From a virus: 64,000 nt of DNA. The DNA lies in IMG/VR virus record IMGVR_UViG_3300037010_001573, positions 97,677 through 161,676 of that record; one strand, given 5' to 3'. Made by a program: the position numbers and the translations under genes. The notes beneath the pieces were generated by a model that was not told where the DNA came from, did no database searches, and saw nothing but the letters and a program-made list of their open reading frames with translations. Positions 41,933 through 52,296 of this stretch are shown piece after piece; position 1 is the stretch's first letter, and every line of letters starts with the position of its first letter.

Positions 41933-42967
41933 TTAATAATCGAGTTTCACTTTTATTAAAGCTTCTTTTGTAAAATCCTTTACTAATGGTCTGCTCAATT
42001 TAGCAACAGCTAATAATTCGTTATTATCATTATATAAACCTACTGTTGTTACAAATGTTTGTGGATTGTTTACTAAATTAGAATAAAGTAAGTTTCCATT
42101 AGCATCTATAATAGAAGGGTTGGTAGTATAATTAAAATCTTGATTTTTTACTCTAGTAAAAAAATAATGAGCAGAAACATTTTCAGCTGATTGAAGTGCG
42201 AAATTAGCACTTGATGAAATTATATTGAAAAATTGAGCAGGAACATCGTTATTAACACCAGGAGCATTTATAATAGGATTGAATCCTATCCCTCCTTGAA
42301 CTAAAGATTTACTTAAAGCTGTTGGATTTAAAATTATAATGTCATTATCTGGAAATAAATAACCATATATAGAAGCTGAAGGAGCTGATGTATAAGGAAC
42401 TCCCGCACTTCCACTAATCAAAGTATAATAAGATGTACCAGCTGTAGTATAATTATTAGTAGTAATAATTTGACTATTATCAGTTAATGTTATAATATTT
42501 GAACCACTTTGTAGTAATAATGTTAAAGAACCAGGTTGTGTGTGTTCTTTATATCTACTTCTAGCAATGTTTATAATATATACACCATTTGGATTATCAT
42601 TAGATGTATTATTAGTAAAGTTAAAACTACCACTTTCAGTTCCTAACAATAATGTTCTATACTGTCCATAAACTACTCTAGTAGGAGTAATAGCTGAATT
42701 ATCTGGTAATAATGTTGTAACATTAGGATTGATAAAATCAGACCCACTACCAAATTTATTCCCATATTGGATTGAAAATTGAACAGAAGATGTTGTTGTT
42801 GTCAAAACTCCAGGATCTTCTTTGTATACGTTTGTGTAAAATTTACTAACTATAACGCTAGATGTATAAAATGTAGATAACACATTTGTATCTTCACTCC
42901 ACATAGGTCTTACTACTGTTTCTGTACTTACTACAGAATCTTCGGGATTGTATCTTACAAAGCTCAT
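41933..42967 (-). CDS. Virion protein, probable baseplate/tail component
   Basis: A 344-residue protein: VVYGQYRTLLLGTESGSFNF, HTQPGSLTLLLQSGSNIITL, IYGYLFPDNDIIILNPTALS, then the C-terminal GLYNDNNELLAVAKLSRPLV. The first three match parts of the 301-aa protein and the last matches the 116-aa protein. The short genes may therefore have come from a split duplicate of this one. It lies 6 nt before the 220-aa gene stop. Confidence 0.65.
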   Translation of the reverse strand: MSFVRYNPEDSVVSTETVVRPMWSEDTNVLSTFYTSSVIVSKFYTNVYKEDPGVLTTTTSSVQFSIQYGNKFGSGSDFINPNVTTLLPDNSAITPTRVVYGQYRTLLLGTESGSFNFTNNTSNDNPNGVYIINIARSRYKEHTQPGSLTLLLQSGSNIITLTDNSQIITTNNYTTAGTSYYTLISGSAGVPYTSAPSASIYGYLFPDNDIIILNPTALSKSLVQGGIGFNPIINAPGVNNDVPAQFFNIISSSANFALQSAENVSAHYFFTRVKNQDFNYTTNPSIIDANGNLLYSNLVNNPQTFVTTVGLYNDNNELLAVAKLSRPLVKDFTKEALIKVKLDY

Positions 42968-42973
42968 GTTTTA

Positions 42974-43636
42974 TTAAGAATTTGTTTTTGTTATTGTTAA
43001 TGGAATTGTAATTCTAGCTCCTGAATCTCTACCTAAAGCTGTAATAGTAGTAGTAATTTGTGTTAAACCTGAACCAAATAAAGTATTAATTGTAGTACCC
43101 GTTAATGTAAACGATGTTCCTATAATAGTTTGACTTAATGTAGAACCAACAGTAGATGTAATTCCTGTAGGAGTTGTTTGGCTTCCGGCAACACCGGTTG
43201 CTGAAAATGTAGATAAAAATCTAACATCAGATATGGTTAAAGCATATCCATTAGCTTCAAATGTACTTGTTGCTCCTAAATAATTTAATGTTTGTGGAGT
43301 AATTGTTAATGTTGAACCTTGTTTTAATGTTATACTATTATAACCAAGATTAAGAACAGGTAATTTAGCTGTTCCTCTAGGTAAAGTTACTAATTTATAA
43401 ATCATTATTTGAGTATCATCAGGAAATGCTTCCATTACAGGCATAGCTTCTATAGCTTGTCCGTAAAAAGCAGAACCTGAAGGGTGAGTAGGATTATATA
43501 AAGTGTAGTCTACTTCATCATCAGCTAACGAAAATTGAGTAATTCTAAAGGAACCATCATTTCGAGCTAATAATTCTCTACCTTTTGCTGTTAAAACAGC
43601 ATCTATTGTTACAGTGTTATTATTTAAAATAGCCAT
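42974..43636 (-). CDS. Virion structural protein
   Basis: The 220-residue protein starts MAILNNNTVTIDAVLTAKGR, with ELLARNDGSFRITQFSLADD, a common opening for tail proteins in phages of this type. The C-terminal half is a Thr/Ser-rich beta domain (TPTGITSTVGSTLSQTIIGT). It is headed by a TATTTATA box after the giant 1639-aa gene. Confidence 0.65.
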   Translation of the reverse strand: MAILNNNTVTIDAVLTAKGRELLARNDGSFRITQFSLADDEVDYTLYNPTHPSGSAFYGQAIEAMPVMEAFPDDTQIMIYKLVTLPRGTAKLPVLNLGYNSITLKQGSTLTITPQTLNYLGATSTFEANGYALTISDVRFLSTFSATGVAGSQTTPTGITSTVGSTLSQTIIGTSFTLTGTTINTLFGSGLTQITTTITALGRDSGARITIPLTITKTNS

Positions 43637-43655
43637 TATTTATTATTGATTTATT

Positions 43656-43663
43656 TATAAATA
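43656..43663 (-). promoter_or_regulatory. Late-type TATTTATA box
   Basis: Exact box 19 nt before the 220-aa gene ATG, within the 35-nt gap after the giant tail gene. Confidence 0.4.
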
Positions 43664-43671
43664 TTAAAAAA

Positions 43672-46600
43672 TTATTGTGTTATTATACTACTACCAGCAT
43701 CTATTAATTGTGTTTTAGAATTAGATGTTATGGTATCTATATTATTTATTACTTCTTGTCCTATATTATCAGGAATAATAAAACCATAAGATGTTTTCCC
43801 GGGTGGTTTAACTAAATCAATAAACACACTAGTTTCATCTGGGACTTTTTTTAGAAATACTATTTTATAATATTTGTTACAAGCATTTTCAAAATAACCA
43901 CTTATATCTTCTTTAATATTAATATGTAACACACCGTCTCCTGTTATAAAAACTTTATTTATATTATACTCAAAGGCATATCCTGATTCTCCTTCTATCT
44001 GTATTATTATTTTATCATATTGATTTAAAATAAAAGGATATCCTATATAACCATATTCTTGATATAATGTACCAAAGGAAGATGAAGTTGCCACATTAAG
44101 TGGATCAAAAAAATAATTAGGTCCATAAAAAGATGAGAAATATGAATCTAAATAAAATTCATTAGCATTTTGGTTTACACATATTTTGGCATCATTTACT
44201 AGTAATGAATTTTTAGAAGGGATTACTTTTAAAAAAGGAATATTAGATATATTATTTCGGGTACTATCGTCTATTATATAAGGATTTAAAGATGCTGATA
44301 TTATATTTGTTCCTCCTATTGATTTCTCATGTTCAAAATATCTAAAAACTATTTTATCACCAACTTCATATTCTTGAGAAGAAGTATCAGTTACAAAACT
44401 ACCATTATAACTTAAGATAGAAGTTAAACCTGACTCATTATCTACACATAATGTTATAGTTTTATATTTGGGGTTAGTTACATCATTTCTCCATTGAAGT
44501 GGATCAAGATTAGAATCCATATAAAAATTACTATCAAGTATATAATCAAAACCCATATTATCTGTTAATATATAAACGTTATAATGTTTAAAGGTTGTAT
44601 TATTTGTAAAAGAAATAACATTGTCGGTAGGATCACCACATTCAGGGAAATCATATGCATAAACATTTAGAGATTCACCAGCTGTTATAATAATGTCATC
44701 TCCAGGAATATATTTTGTGTAAGATGTAACTAAATTATTATTTAAATCCCATCTATATATTACACCCAAATATTTATTCTCATTAAATGATAAAAACTGT
44801 GTGTTTATATTTATAGGTTTAAAATCACCATTTATTGAACTACTTAACCATAATTGCATACTTCCTGTATACTCTGATGTTATTTGTCCTGTTACTTGAA
44901 TATCAAAAGCATATTGAAAATTATAAGTCCCTGAATATGGGATTACATAATAAGAAGAAGTTAATACCGTGTTATTAACATCAACAACCCCTGGTCCTGA
45001 TCCTGTATAAAAATTTAATCCAAAATCACTAGGTGGTGTATCTATTCCAACAGGAAAACCTGATATATTTCGTAGTGACGATGTAGTATTAAACATACTC
45101 CACACTTCTTTAGCACCGTCAGTAAAATCAGTTAATGTTGTTATATCAGAAGGATTATAATCTAATGTAGGAGTAAAAAACCCACCAGAAGGATAATTAG
45201 TAAAAAAACTATTTATTAAATTTCCTAAATTATTCCCATTATTAAGAAAAGCTAATGTATATGTAGGTCCTATAACGGATGATGATAGATATGCATTTTG
45301 ATTAAAAGAAGAAGAACCATAACCATAAAATACAGGATAATAAGAATATCCACTTTCATGGATTAATTTATCACCATTTGTTATAGCTTGATTAGAATAT
45401 TGTTGAGGATTAAATAATGAAACATTCAACGATTCATTTGCTTTAAATGTATTCTGTACTTCAAACCAATTTCTATTACGTTGATTTAATTCGGTAAAAC
45501 TCCCAGATTCATTAACCAAATATTTTAATTTAACATGACTTTTATAAGGTAAAACTCCTTGAACAATTTCAGTAAATAACCCTAATTTTTTAGTATTGTA
45601 ACTAATAACAGGTGAAACACCATATGATGTATCTCCTATAGACCAAGTATTAAAATAAGCTCCATATAATTTAGTTCCATCATATCTAGATGTATTATAT
45701 GAAGTTAAACTTAAATTAGAATCTTGTAACTGTACTGAGCCTGTTTTAAAATAAGAAGTAAAAACATTTCCTAAACTATCAACTGAGTATACAGGTGTTA
45801 TAGATTTTCTATAAATTGATGTCAAGCTTTCAGAAACATTATTTTGTAATGAATTAAAATCAGAATTATCAAAGAAATTCTCATAATAAGGTACATTATA
45901 ATTCATTATAAAGTCTGTATTACCTCCCATAAAACCAGAAGGAACAACACCTGATGGGTTATTTATTAAATAAGGATTAACATTATGTTCTAAAAAATCA
46001 GTATATGTATCAATACTAGAACTTGTAATATTTCCATTGTAATAAGATGCTTTATCCCCCTCTAAATAATCAAAATAATGATCATAAATAGGAATTAAAG
46101 TAGATCCTGAATAGTTAGCATCTTGTTCTTGTATTTGAGAAAAACAAGGTCTGGCCTCTGGAACTTTAGGGCGTTCTAATACAGGAGATTTAATTGTTAC
46201 CCCGGTCCATATATTTCCTCTAGCCGGTGTAAAGTCTTTAATCATTTTAAACAATGAGTTATCAAAAAACTGTATTAGTCTTATAAATCCATTATAATCA
46301 AACCCTTCAGTAGGGTGTGTAAAAGTTTGAGAAAACCAATAATTTTTTTCTTGATTTAAATCATTATAATTATCTTTATATATGTCTCTAGGATCTCCTA
46401 TATAATCATCTATAACCCAAGTAGAATTAACAGATGAAATTGAAGAAGAAATTTCAGCATCTATTTGTGTTTGAGGTGAGAAAGATATATCAACAAAATG
46501 TAAATCTTGACTTCTTACATCTCTTGAAGATGTAGGAGTAGTTTCTAAACGTTTTATAGAAGATAATATACTCCCTGTAATCCCATTATTACTAATATAA

Positions 46601-48591
46601 ACTTTATCAGTAGAATATCCTTTTAAATCTTGATAATCAGTTGTTCCTCCATATTCTTTAATTGGTAAAATAGAACCTGTAATACCAAATATGTTAATTA
46701 AAGCTTGTAAACCACCATGTGAACCTTTTGTCTTAAATAAATAAGGTAGATTATGGTATATCCTTTTATAAGATTCTATTACTAGTTCTTTTCGAGGAAC
46801 ATTATTTAAAAAACTACTAGATGGAGAATAATCTATAGGTCCGCAAGTTCCTAAAACCGATATATATATAGAAGGACTATTGCCATCCCAATAAACAGAA
46901 CATGTTGTTAAAGAACCATTTGGAGGAAGTTGTATAATTACCCCATTGTAATAACAATCTACATATGATATTTCTTCATAATTATTTGAATTTAAATTTT
47001 TAAAATAAATAGATTTACAAGCAGGGTTTGGTGCATCTACACTCCCTGAATAACTACCAATATTATAATCTAAAACACTTTGATCTCCATGTGAGTTATA
47101 TAACTTTACACCAAATGATTTTAACCAATCAAATATTAAATCTTCGGATATTCCTTTTTGTATATTGTTATCATTATTCCAAACATCTGTTAATTTTTCA
47201 ATATAAATCCATATGTTATCAAAATATTGACCCATCATGTTAACGAACATAATGTATGGTAAATAATTTGACTCATCTTCTCTTATATATTCAGGGATGG
47301 TATTTATTAAAATATCTTTATTTATAGAATCATATGTTTGAGAAACACTTATTGCTTCTGTATACCAATTTTCAACAATAGTATCATACGATGCATATAA
47401 AGAATATGGTTGGTTTGGATTTTGTTTTGGATATGGTGATATTACATATTCAAAAAAGGACCCTGATTCGACTGTATATTCTACTATTGATGATGTTAAT
47501 GAACTAGAAGTATAATATAAGTAACTTTCAAAACCATCAAAACCAGCAATAATGTTGTTTAAACTAGCAGTTGCTGTATTTACTTGAAATATTAATGAAG
47601 CATTACTCGCTGTCATAGGAGTTATACTACTTATTTCATTTTGATAATTTTCTATTTCACCTATTTTAAACATAAAATTACTAAGTCTACTTTCAGCAGA
47701 ACTAAAATGAATAAAATCATTTAATATATTGTATTTTACATTTACATGAGTATGTTGATTAGATAAGGTATTTAAAACTACTTGATAAGCAGAACCCGTT
47801 AATGATGTTATTAATTGATTAAGATTACTATATGGTGTAGGTAATACATTTTTTAATTCTAAATCAATCTCAAAATTAGGACCCCTTAAAGAAGGTTGTG
47901 GGGTTGGTGTTATTAGTTTATCTAAGTTAAGACTAAAAACATAAGGATTAACAATTTCCTCTACAATCCAAAAAGTATCTTTTAAGGAAATGTTTAAAGG
48001 AAGAGGTTCATATAATTTAATTAATATATTAGCTGTTCCGTTTGTGTTTATTTCACTTACAATATTAACAGCTACAACTTGTTTATTATTCCCAAAATTA
48101 AGAATAACAGAATAATAAAAAGGAACACCTGCTTGTTTATTAGCAAAATCTTGAGCAATCGTAGTTAATTGAGCATTACTTAAATCAGTAGATCCAATTC
48201 TTAATTCTGTCCTATCTGTTGATATTTGTTGAATAAAAAGATGATTGCTGAAAGGCTCACTAGCAATTTTTCTAAATATGTTATATCGTACATTTAATTC
48301 CCCAGATTCATATCCTAAATCTTGTATATCTTGTATAGGATCTATTTCTATATTAGGAAGAAAACTTTGAGAATATGCTGAATTAGAAGGTAATTTGTAT
48401 TTTGAATAATCATAATTAACATTTAATACATTCCCTCCCAAATCGGATACAAAATATTCTATATAATCATTGTTATACCCAAATGTACTCTGTTCAATTA
48501 TAGGATTTAATAATGTTTCATCTTGTAAAGTATAACGATTTACTCGTTGTACATCCAAAACCTGTCCTATTATTTTAATATTATCAACCAT
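43672..48591 (-). CDS. Giant baseplate/tail protein (gp7-like position)
   Basis: The 1639-residue protein is the largest in the window. Around residue 450 is YIMFVNMMGQYFDNIWIYIE. Near 610-650 is YKRIYHNLPYLFKTKGSHGG followed by LQALINIFGITGSILPIKEY, which resembles a tail protein I-type segment. The C-terminal half is a series of beta domains rich in Ser, Asn and Tyr. T4 carries the large wedge protein gp7 (1032 aa) near gp6 and gp25, so a baseplate wedge role is inferred from context. No enzyme motif is evident. Confidence 0.7.
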   Translation of the reverse strand: MVDNIKIIGQVLDVQRVNRYTLQDETLLNPIIEQSTFGYNNDYIEYFVSDLGGNVLNVNYDYSKYKLPSNSAYSQSFLPNIEIDPIQDIQDLGYESGELNVRYNIFRKIASEPFSNHLFIQQISTDRTELRIGSTDLSNAQLTTIAQDFANKQAGVPFYYSVILNFGNNKQVVAVNIVSEINTNGTANILIKLYEPLPLNISLKDTFWIVEEIVNPYVFSLNLDKLITPTPQPSLRGPNFEIDLELKNVLPTPYSNLNQLITSLTGSAYQVVLNTLSNQHTHVNVKYNILNDFIHFSSAESRLSNFMFKIGEIENYQNEISSITPMTASNASLIFQVNTATASLNNIIAGFDGFESYLYYTSSSLTSSIVEYTVESGSFFEYVISPYPKQNPNQPYSLYASYDTIVENWYTEAISVSQTYDSINKDILINTIPEYIREDESNYLPYIMFVNMMGQYFDNIWIYIEKLTDVWNNDNNIQKGISEDLIFDWLKSFGVKLYNSHGDQSVLDYNIGSYSGSVDAPNPACKSIYFKNLNSNNYEEISYVDCYYNGVIIQLPPNGSLTTCSVYWDGNSPSIYISVLGTCGPIDYSPSSSFLNNVPRKELVIESYKRIYHNLPYLFKTKGSHGGLQALINIFGITGSILPIKEYGGTTDYQDLKGYSTDKVYISNNGITGSILSSIKRLETTPTSSRDVRSQDLHFVDISFSPQTQIDAEISSSISSVNSTWVIDDYIGDPRDIYKDNYNDLNQEKNYWFSQTFTHPTEGFDYNGFIRLIQFFDNSLFKMIKDFTPARGNIWTGVTIKSPVLERPKVPEARPCFSQIQEQDANYSGSTLIPIYDHYFDYLEGDKASYYNGNITSSSIDTYTDFLEHNVNPYLINNPSGVVPSGFMGGNTDFIMNYNVPYYENFFDNSDFNSLQNNVSESLTSIYRKSITPVYSVDSLGNVFTSYFKTGSVQLQDSNLSLTSYNTSRYDGTKLYGAYFNTWSIGDTSYGVSPVISYNTKKLGLFTEIVQGVLPYKSHVKLKYLVNESGSFTELNQRNRNWFEVQNTFKANESLNVSLFNPQQYSNQAITNGDKLIHESGYSYYPVFYGYGSSSFNQNAYLSSSVIGPTYTLAFLNNGNNLGNLINSFFTNYPSGGFFTPTLDYNPSDITTLTDFTDGAKEVWSMFNTTSSLRNISGFPVGIDTPPSDFGLNFYTGSGPGVVDVNNTVLTSSYYVIPYSGTYNFQYAFDIQVTGQITSEYTGSMQLWLSSSINGDFKPININTQFLSFNENKYLGVIYRWDLNNNLVTSYTKYIPGDDIIITAGESLNVYAYDFPECGDPTDNVISFTNNTTFKHYNVYILTDNMGFDYILDSNFYMDSNLDPLQWRNDVTNPKYKTITLCVDNESGLTSILSYNGSFVTDTSSQEYEVGDKIVFRYFEHEKSIGGTNIISASLNPYIIDDSTRNNISNIPFLKVIPSKNSLLVNDAKICVNQNANEFYLDSYFSSFYGPNYFFDPLNVATSSSFGTLYQEYGYIGYPFILNQYDKIIIQIEGESGYAFEYNINKVFITGDGVLHINIKEDISGYFENACNKYYKIVFLKKVPDETSVFIDLVKPPGKTSYGFIIPDNIGQEVINNIDTITSNSKTQLIDAGSSIITQ

Positions 48592-48594
48592 TTA

Positions 48595-48945
48595 TTATTT
48601 TGTTATTGTTGTTGAAACTGTTGTATTAGCATTCGTCATTTCTGCTTGTAACAATTGTTGTCTTAAATCTGTTATTTCTTGAAGCAATGTTTGTACTTCA
48701 TTATCATCAGCTAACCTAACATTAAAATATTCTAATTCTTTATTTAAAATATATCTGTGGGAATTAACATCTCCTTCTTTAGGGATGTTAAAAAATAAAT
48801 CATCATATAAATTAAAAAAATCATTAATAGAAACAGTTTGTATTGTTGTTGGATTTGTATTTAATTCTTTGAATTGAGTATCTATTATTTTAGAAAATGT
48901 TGCTTTGTTATAAACAGATATTTGAATTGGGATTATCTCACTCAT
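48595..48945 (-). CDS. Small tail-cluster protein
   Basis: The 116-residue product has an N-terminal mixed region (IQISVYNKATFSKIIDTQFK) and a C-terminal coiled coil (VQTLLQEITDLRQQLLQAEM). It overlaps the 362-aa gene by one base and precedes the giant tail gene by 3 nt. It may be an assembly or adaptor factor. Not recognised. Confidence 0.65.
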   Translation of the reverse strand: MSEIIPIQISVYNKATFSKIIDTQFKELNTNPTTIQTVSINDFFNLYDDLFFNIPKEGDVNSHRYILNKELEYFNVRLADDNEVQTLLQEITDLRQQLLQAEMTNANTTVSTTITK

Positions 48946-50033
48946 TATTTATTTATTTTGAATATACTATTATTATCATAAACAACAACAGATCCATTAT
49001 CAAATTCGGATTTTATTGTAATTTTATAATATCTCTCTGGTTGTAAGCCAGCCATATATAAATCAAAATAATTTCCTTGAGGATCACAACTTATTTTTGT
49101 AAACTGTTTATCAAAATCAACAACATATTCTCCTGTATTCAAATCTTGTAAAGCCCAATATGATGATGAAGGAAGAGCACTGTTTAAAGTATAAACAGAA
49201 ATAGTAGTAAATGCTCTAGCAGGATAAACAGTCCTTGCATTTACTCTAAATCTAAATATGTTATCTTTGTTATATTTTCCAACATTGTTTCCTAAAGTTA
49301 TAACATTATTTTCGTTTGTTAATACATTTAAAGAACCCGTATTATATACACTATCATCCCATTTAAATTCTAATTGAGGTAAATATATTGTATGTGTGTC
49401 TTTAGAAAAATATTTTAAAGAAAAAGAAGACGAATTGTTAAATTCATACGGTTCTTCCATTTTTAATAAGAAACCATTATTTGAAATATCGGAATTAACT
49501 ATATCTTGTACTATATTAGTTACTTCAATATTAATATCTTTGCTTTGGTTAATTTCAAAAAATTCAACATTATTACATAAATAATTCCAATTACCACCCC
49601 CCGGTTGGTTTGGTAAAAAAGAAGCGGTTACATTTAGGGGATAATTAGATGTTGGCCATTCCATGCCATTTTGACTTTGAATCCAATTACATCCATTAAC
49701 ATTTGATGGATTATATAAAAATCTACCAGTCCCTACTTCCCAAGAATCAGCAAGAGCCGATGCTGTTATATAATAAGTATCTGGTAAGTTTGTAGCATCT
49801 GCTAAATATAATTTTAAATATGATTGAAAACTAGAACTTCCTATTATATTATTAATAGTGTTATTTATTTCATTTGTTGGGAATTTTATTAAAATTCTAG
49901 AAACAAACGGTCCATTAATTAATGATGCTTCTTTATTAGAAATTTCTAATATTTGATCTAACCCAGTATTTGTATTAGGGTATTCTGAGTAAATTGTTGT
50001 GTCCTTTTCGGGAAATATTTTATAAATGGCCAT
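48945..50033 (-). CDS. DNRLRE-like beta-sandwich virion protein
   Basis: The 362-residue protein opens IYKIFPEKDTTIYSEYPNTN and then TGLDQILEISNKE, typical of DNRLRE-type carbohydrate-binding or adhesive beta sandwiches, with strands continuing through VSRILIKFPTNEI. The C-terminal 110 residues form a second beta domain. A baseplate-attached, possibly glycan-binding protein is a fair inference. It is headed by a TATTTATA box. Confidence 0.65.
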   Translation of the reverse strand: MAIYKIFPEKDTTIYSEYPNTNTGLDQILEISNKEASLINGPFVSRILIKFPTNEINNTINNIIGSSSFQSYLKLYLADATNLPDTYYITASALADSWEVGTGRFLYNPSNVNGCNWIQSQNGMEWPTSNYPLNVTASFLPNQPGGGNWNYLCNNVEFFEINQSKDINIEVTNIVQDIVNSDISNNGFLLKMEEPYEFNNSSSFSLKYFSKDTHTIYLPQLEFKWDDSVYNTGSLNVLTNENNVITLGNNVGKYNKDNIFRFRVNARTVYPARAFTTISVYTLNSALPSSSYWALQDLNTGEYVVDFDKQFTKISCDPQGNYFDLYMAGLQPERYYKITIKSEFDNGSVVVYDNNSIFKINK

Positions 50034-50051
50034 CTATATTTATTTATTTAT

Positions 50052-50059
50052 TATAAATA
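50052..50059 (-). promoter_or_regulatory. Late-type TATTTATA box
   Basis: Exact box 18 nt before the DNRLRE-like gene, in the gap after the gp6-like gene. Confidence 0.4.
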
Positions 50060-50068
50060 TAGAACTTA

Positions 50069-51886
50069 TTAAAATGTACGCACTCGACCTTGGATGTCTA
50101 AATCTGGAAATCTAATCTCAAATATAGCAGGATCTAATGAAGGATATAAAACATCACTTCTAATAGCACCAACAACATCATAACTATAAGGAGAATAATT
50201 TCCTCCTGATTTATTCACAAAATCAAATTTAACAACTGATTGAACCCCTGGTACCTGAAGTAACAATGAATATATAGTAGATAATATGATAGGTTGATTT
50301 ATTTGCCATTTATCAATATTAAAATAATCAATGATTTTATTAATACAGTTAGATATAATTTGATTACTATTTAAACCCGGAATTACGGTGATATCAAAAT
50401 TTATACCTAAATTTATATAAAAGGCATCTTTTATAATAACTGAATCTGTAGCCATTATAAAAGGAGAAATATATTGTTTTAAATTTGATTTTAACTCATT
50501 AGAAGCATTTTCTAATTTTTTATCATCATTGTAAGCTAAAACATACATAGATAACGCTAATGGATTGTTATCTATTAAAGGATCAACACCTGAATTAACA
50601 GACAAAGCAGATGCTTGTTCAACATATACTTTAGAAATAGTACCAAATTCGGATGGCATGCTTAAAGCTCGTGTCATATAATCATCTTTAGTAACGGATC
50701 TTAACTGAGAAGAAAATGCATTTAACGTGTTTAAACGAATTTCTTCTACAGTATCACCCCCCCTACCACCTGAAGCTGGTATTGCATTATTGACAATTAA
50801 AGTTGCTAAAGATGCATTAGTACGAAGTGGTTCATAAGCAAATATTCCGGCTGTTGATGGTATTGTATTTATATCGTTAGAAGGAACATTAGAATTTATC
50901 CCACCACCTGAAAGATATTGAACATTTAATGTTAAATTTGATGGAACAAGACCATATTGTTTTGTATAAAAAACGGAAGCTTCATTATAATTATTAACTA
51001 AATCTGAAGTATCAGCAGACGGAATTAATCCTAATTGAATTGTATCTGGTGTTGGTATTATATTCGTGTCTAATTCACTAACATACATCCCAGAACCAAA
51101 TTGTAATTCAACAACATCATCTGTTTTAATTCTAGAAACAAAACGATTAGGTGTATCAATCATATTTATTAAATATGGAACTTTGTCTTTATTATAACCA
51201 GTATTCGTATTTTTATCTATAACAGTAGACTGAGCAAGATATGGAACTTCATACCATCTACTATTGTCATTTCCTTCACCATATACACTAAGTATTTGTA
51301 AAAAATTAGGATCATTAATTTCAACAGAATTAAATTTAACAGGAACAGTAAATTGAAAACTTATTGTTTTCACTTCAGCTGATATTGCTCTTACTGATTT
51401 TTTAAACAGATATGTAGAACTATCATATAAACTGATATCTACTGAACTTGTATCAGTAAAATCAACTTTAGATAATGTTATAAAATTAACACCTGTACTT
51501 ACAGATTTAACAGATGTATTTTCTGGAATAATTAAAGCATAATCTAAAATAGGACTACCTCCCACCATTGGTACTCTTTGATAAAAATCTAAGACAGTAA
51601 CAGAAGCATATGATGATTTTGGGCGATATCCTAATGAATATGCCATATTTAATAAATTAGATTTATCTTGGGCTGTTAATACAAAATTTTCTTGAATTTG
51701 GGTATCTGTATAAAAAGATAAAACATCTCCAACATAAGAAGCCATTTCAATAAACATACTTCCAGGTGATGCCTCAGAAAAATCAGTATATGTATTTGGA
51801 AAATAATTTTTAGCAAAATCAATTAATGATGCTTTATATTGAGTAAAATTCTTATTTATGTAAGATATATTTTTTTGTTGAGCCAT
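50069..51886 (-). CDS. Baseplate wedge protein, gp6-like
   Basis: The 605-residue product (T4 gp6: 660) forms part of the baseplate ring. Characteristic segments are DFAKNYFPNTYTDFSEASPG, then FIEMASYVGDVLSFYTDTQI and LLNMAYSLGYRPKSSYASVT. The central region PASGGRGGDTVEEIRLNTLN is the baseplate J-like core. It overlaps the gp25-like gene by one base, the same partnership as in T4 baseplates. Confidence 0.92.
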   Translation of the reverse strand: MAQQKNISYINKNFTQYKASLIDFAKNYFPNTYTDFSEASPGSMFIEMASYVGDVLSFYTDTQIQENFVLTAQDKSNLLNMAYSLGYRPKSSYASVTVLDFYQRVPMVGGSPILDYALIIPENTSVKSVSTGVNFITLSKVDFTDTSSVDISLYDSSTYLFKKSVRAISAEVKTISFQFTVPVKFNSVEINDPNFLQILSVYGEGNDNSRWYEVPYLAQSTVIDKNTNTGYNKDKVPYLINMIDTPNRFVSRIKTDDVVELQFGSGMYVSELDTNIIPTPDTIQLGLIPSADTSDLVNNYNEASVFYTKQYGLVPSNLTLNVQYLSGGGINSNVPSNDINTIPSTAGIFAYEPLRTNASLATLIVNNAIPASGGRGGDTVEEIRLNTLNAFSSQLRSVTKDDYMTRALSMPSEFGTISKVYVEQASALSVNSGVDPLIDNNPLALSMYVLAYNDDKKLENASNELKSNLKQYISPFIMATDSVIIKDAFYINLGINFDITVIPGLNSNQIISNCINKIIDYFNIDKWQINQPIILSTIYSLLLQVPGVQSVVKFDFVNKSGGNYSPYSYDVVGAIRSDVLYPSLDPAIFEIRFPDLDIQGRVRTF

Positions 51887-52296
51887 TATGCAAAGTTAAT
51901 AGTTACTGTATCAGAAACACCAGAAATCAGTATTTCATATTTTATTGTTATATTTAAAGTATTATCATCTAAATCAGGAATTATATCTATTGTCTTTACA
52001 GCAATATTAGGAATATATTTCGCTACGCTTGTAGATATGCTGTTTTTTATATCCTCTAAAGAAGCATCATTAATCGGATTAAATAATTGATTTTTTAAAG
52101 TTGTACCAAAATCAGGATTTTCTACTCTTTCACCTTGAGATGTTAAAACTAAATTAATAATATTATATTTTAATTGATCTACAGTAGAATAAACACTGTT
52201 AAAAACACCACCTGCATTAAAAGGTAAACTAACCCCTATAGCGGTGTTTTTTTGAAAATCTCGAGGGTCAACTCTACTAGTCCTGATGTATGACAT
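51886..52296 (-). CDS. Baseplate wedge protein, gp25-like
   Basis: The 136-residue product (T4 gp25: 132) belongs to the GPW/gp25 family: IGVSLPFNAGGVFNSVYSTV, the conserved NIINLVLTSQGERVENPDFG, and KNQLFNPIND. In T4 it connects the wedge and the sheath. One-base overlaps with both neighbours indicate translational coupling. Confidence 0.93.
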   Translation of the reverse strand: MSYIRTSRVDPRDFQKNTAIGVSLPFNAGGVFNSVYSTVDQLKYNIINLVLTSQGERVENPDFGTTLKNQLFNPINDASLEDIKNSISTSVAKYIPNIAVKTIDIIPDLDDNTLNITIKYEILISGVSDTVTINFA

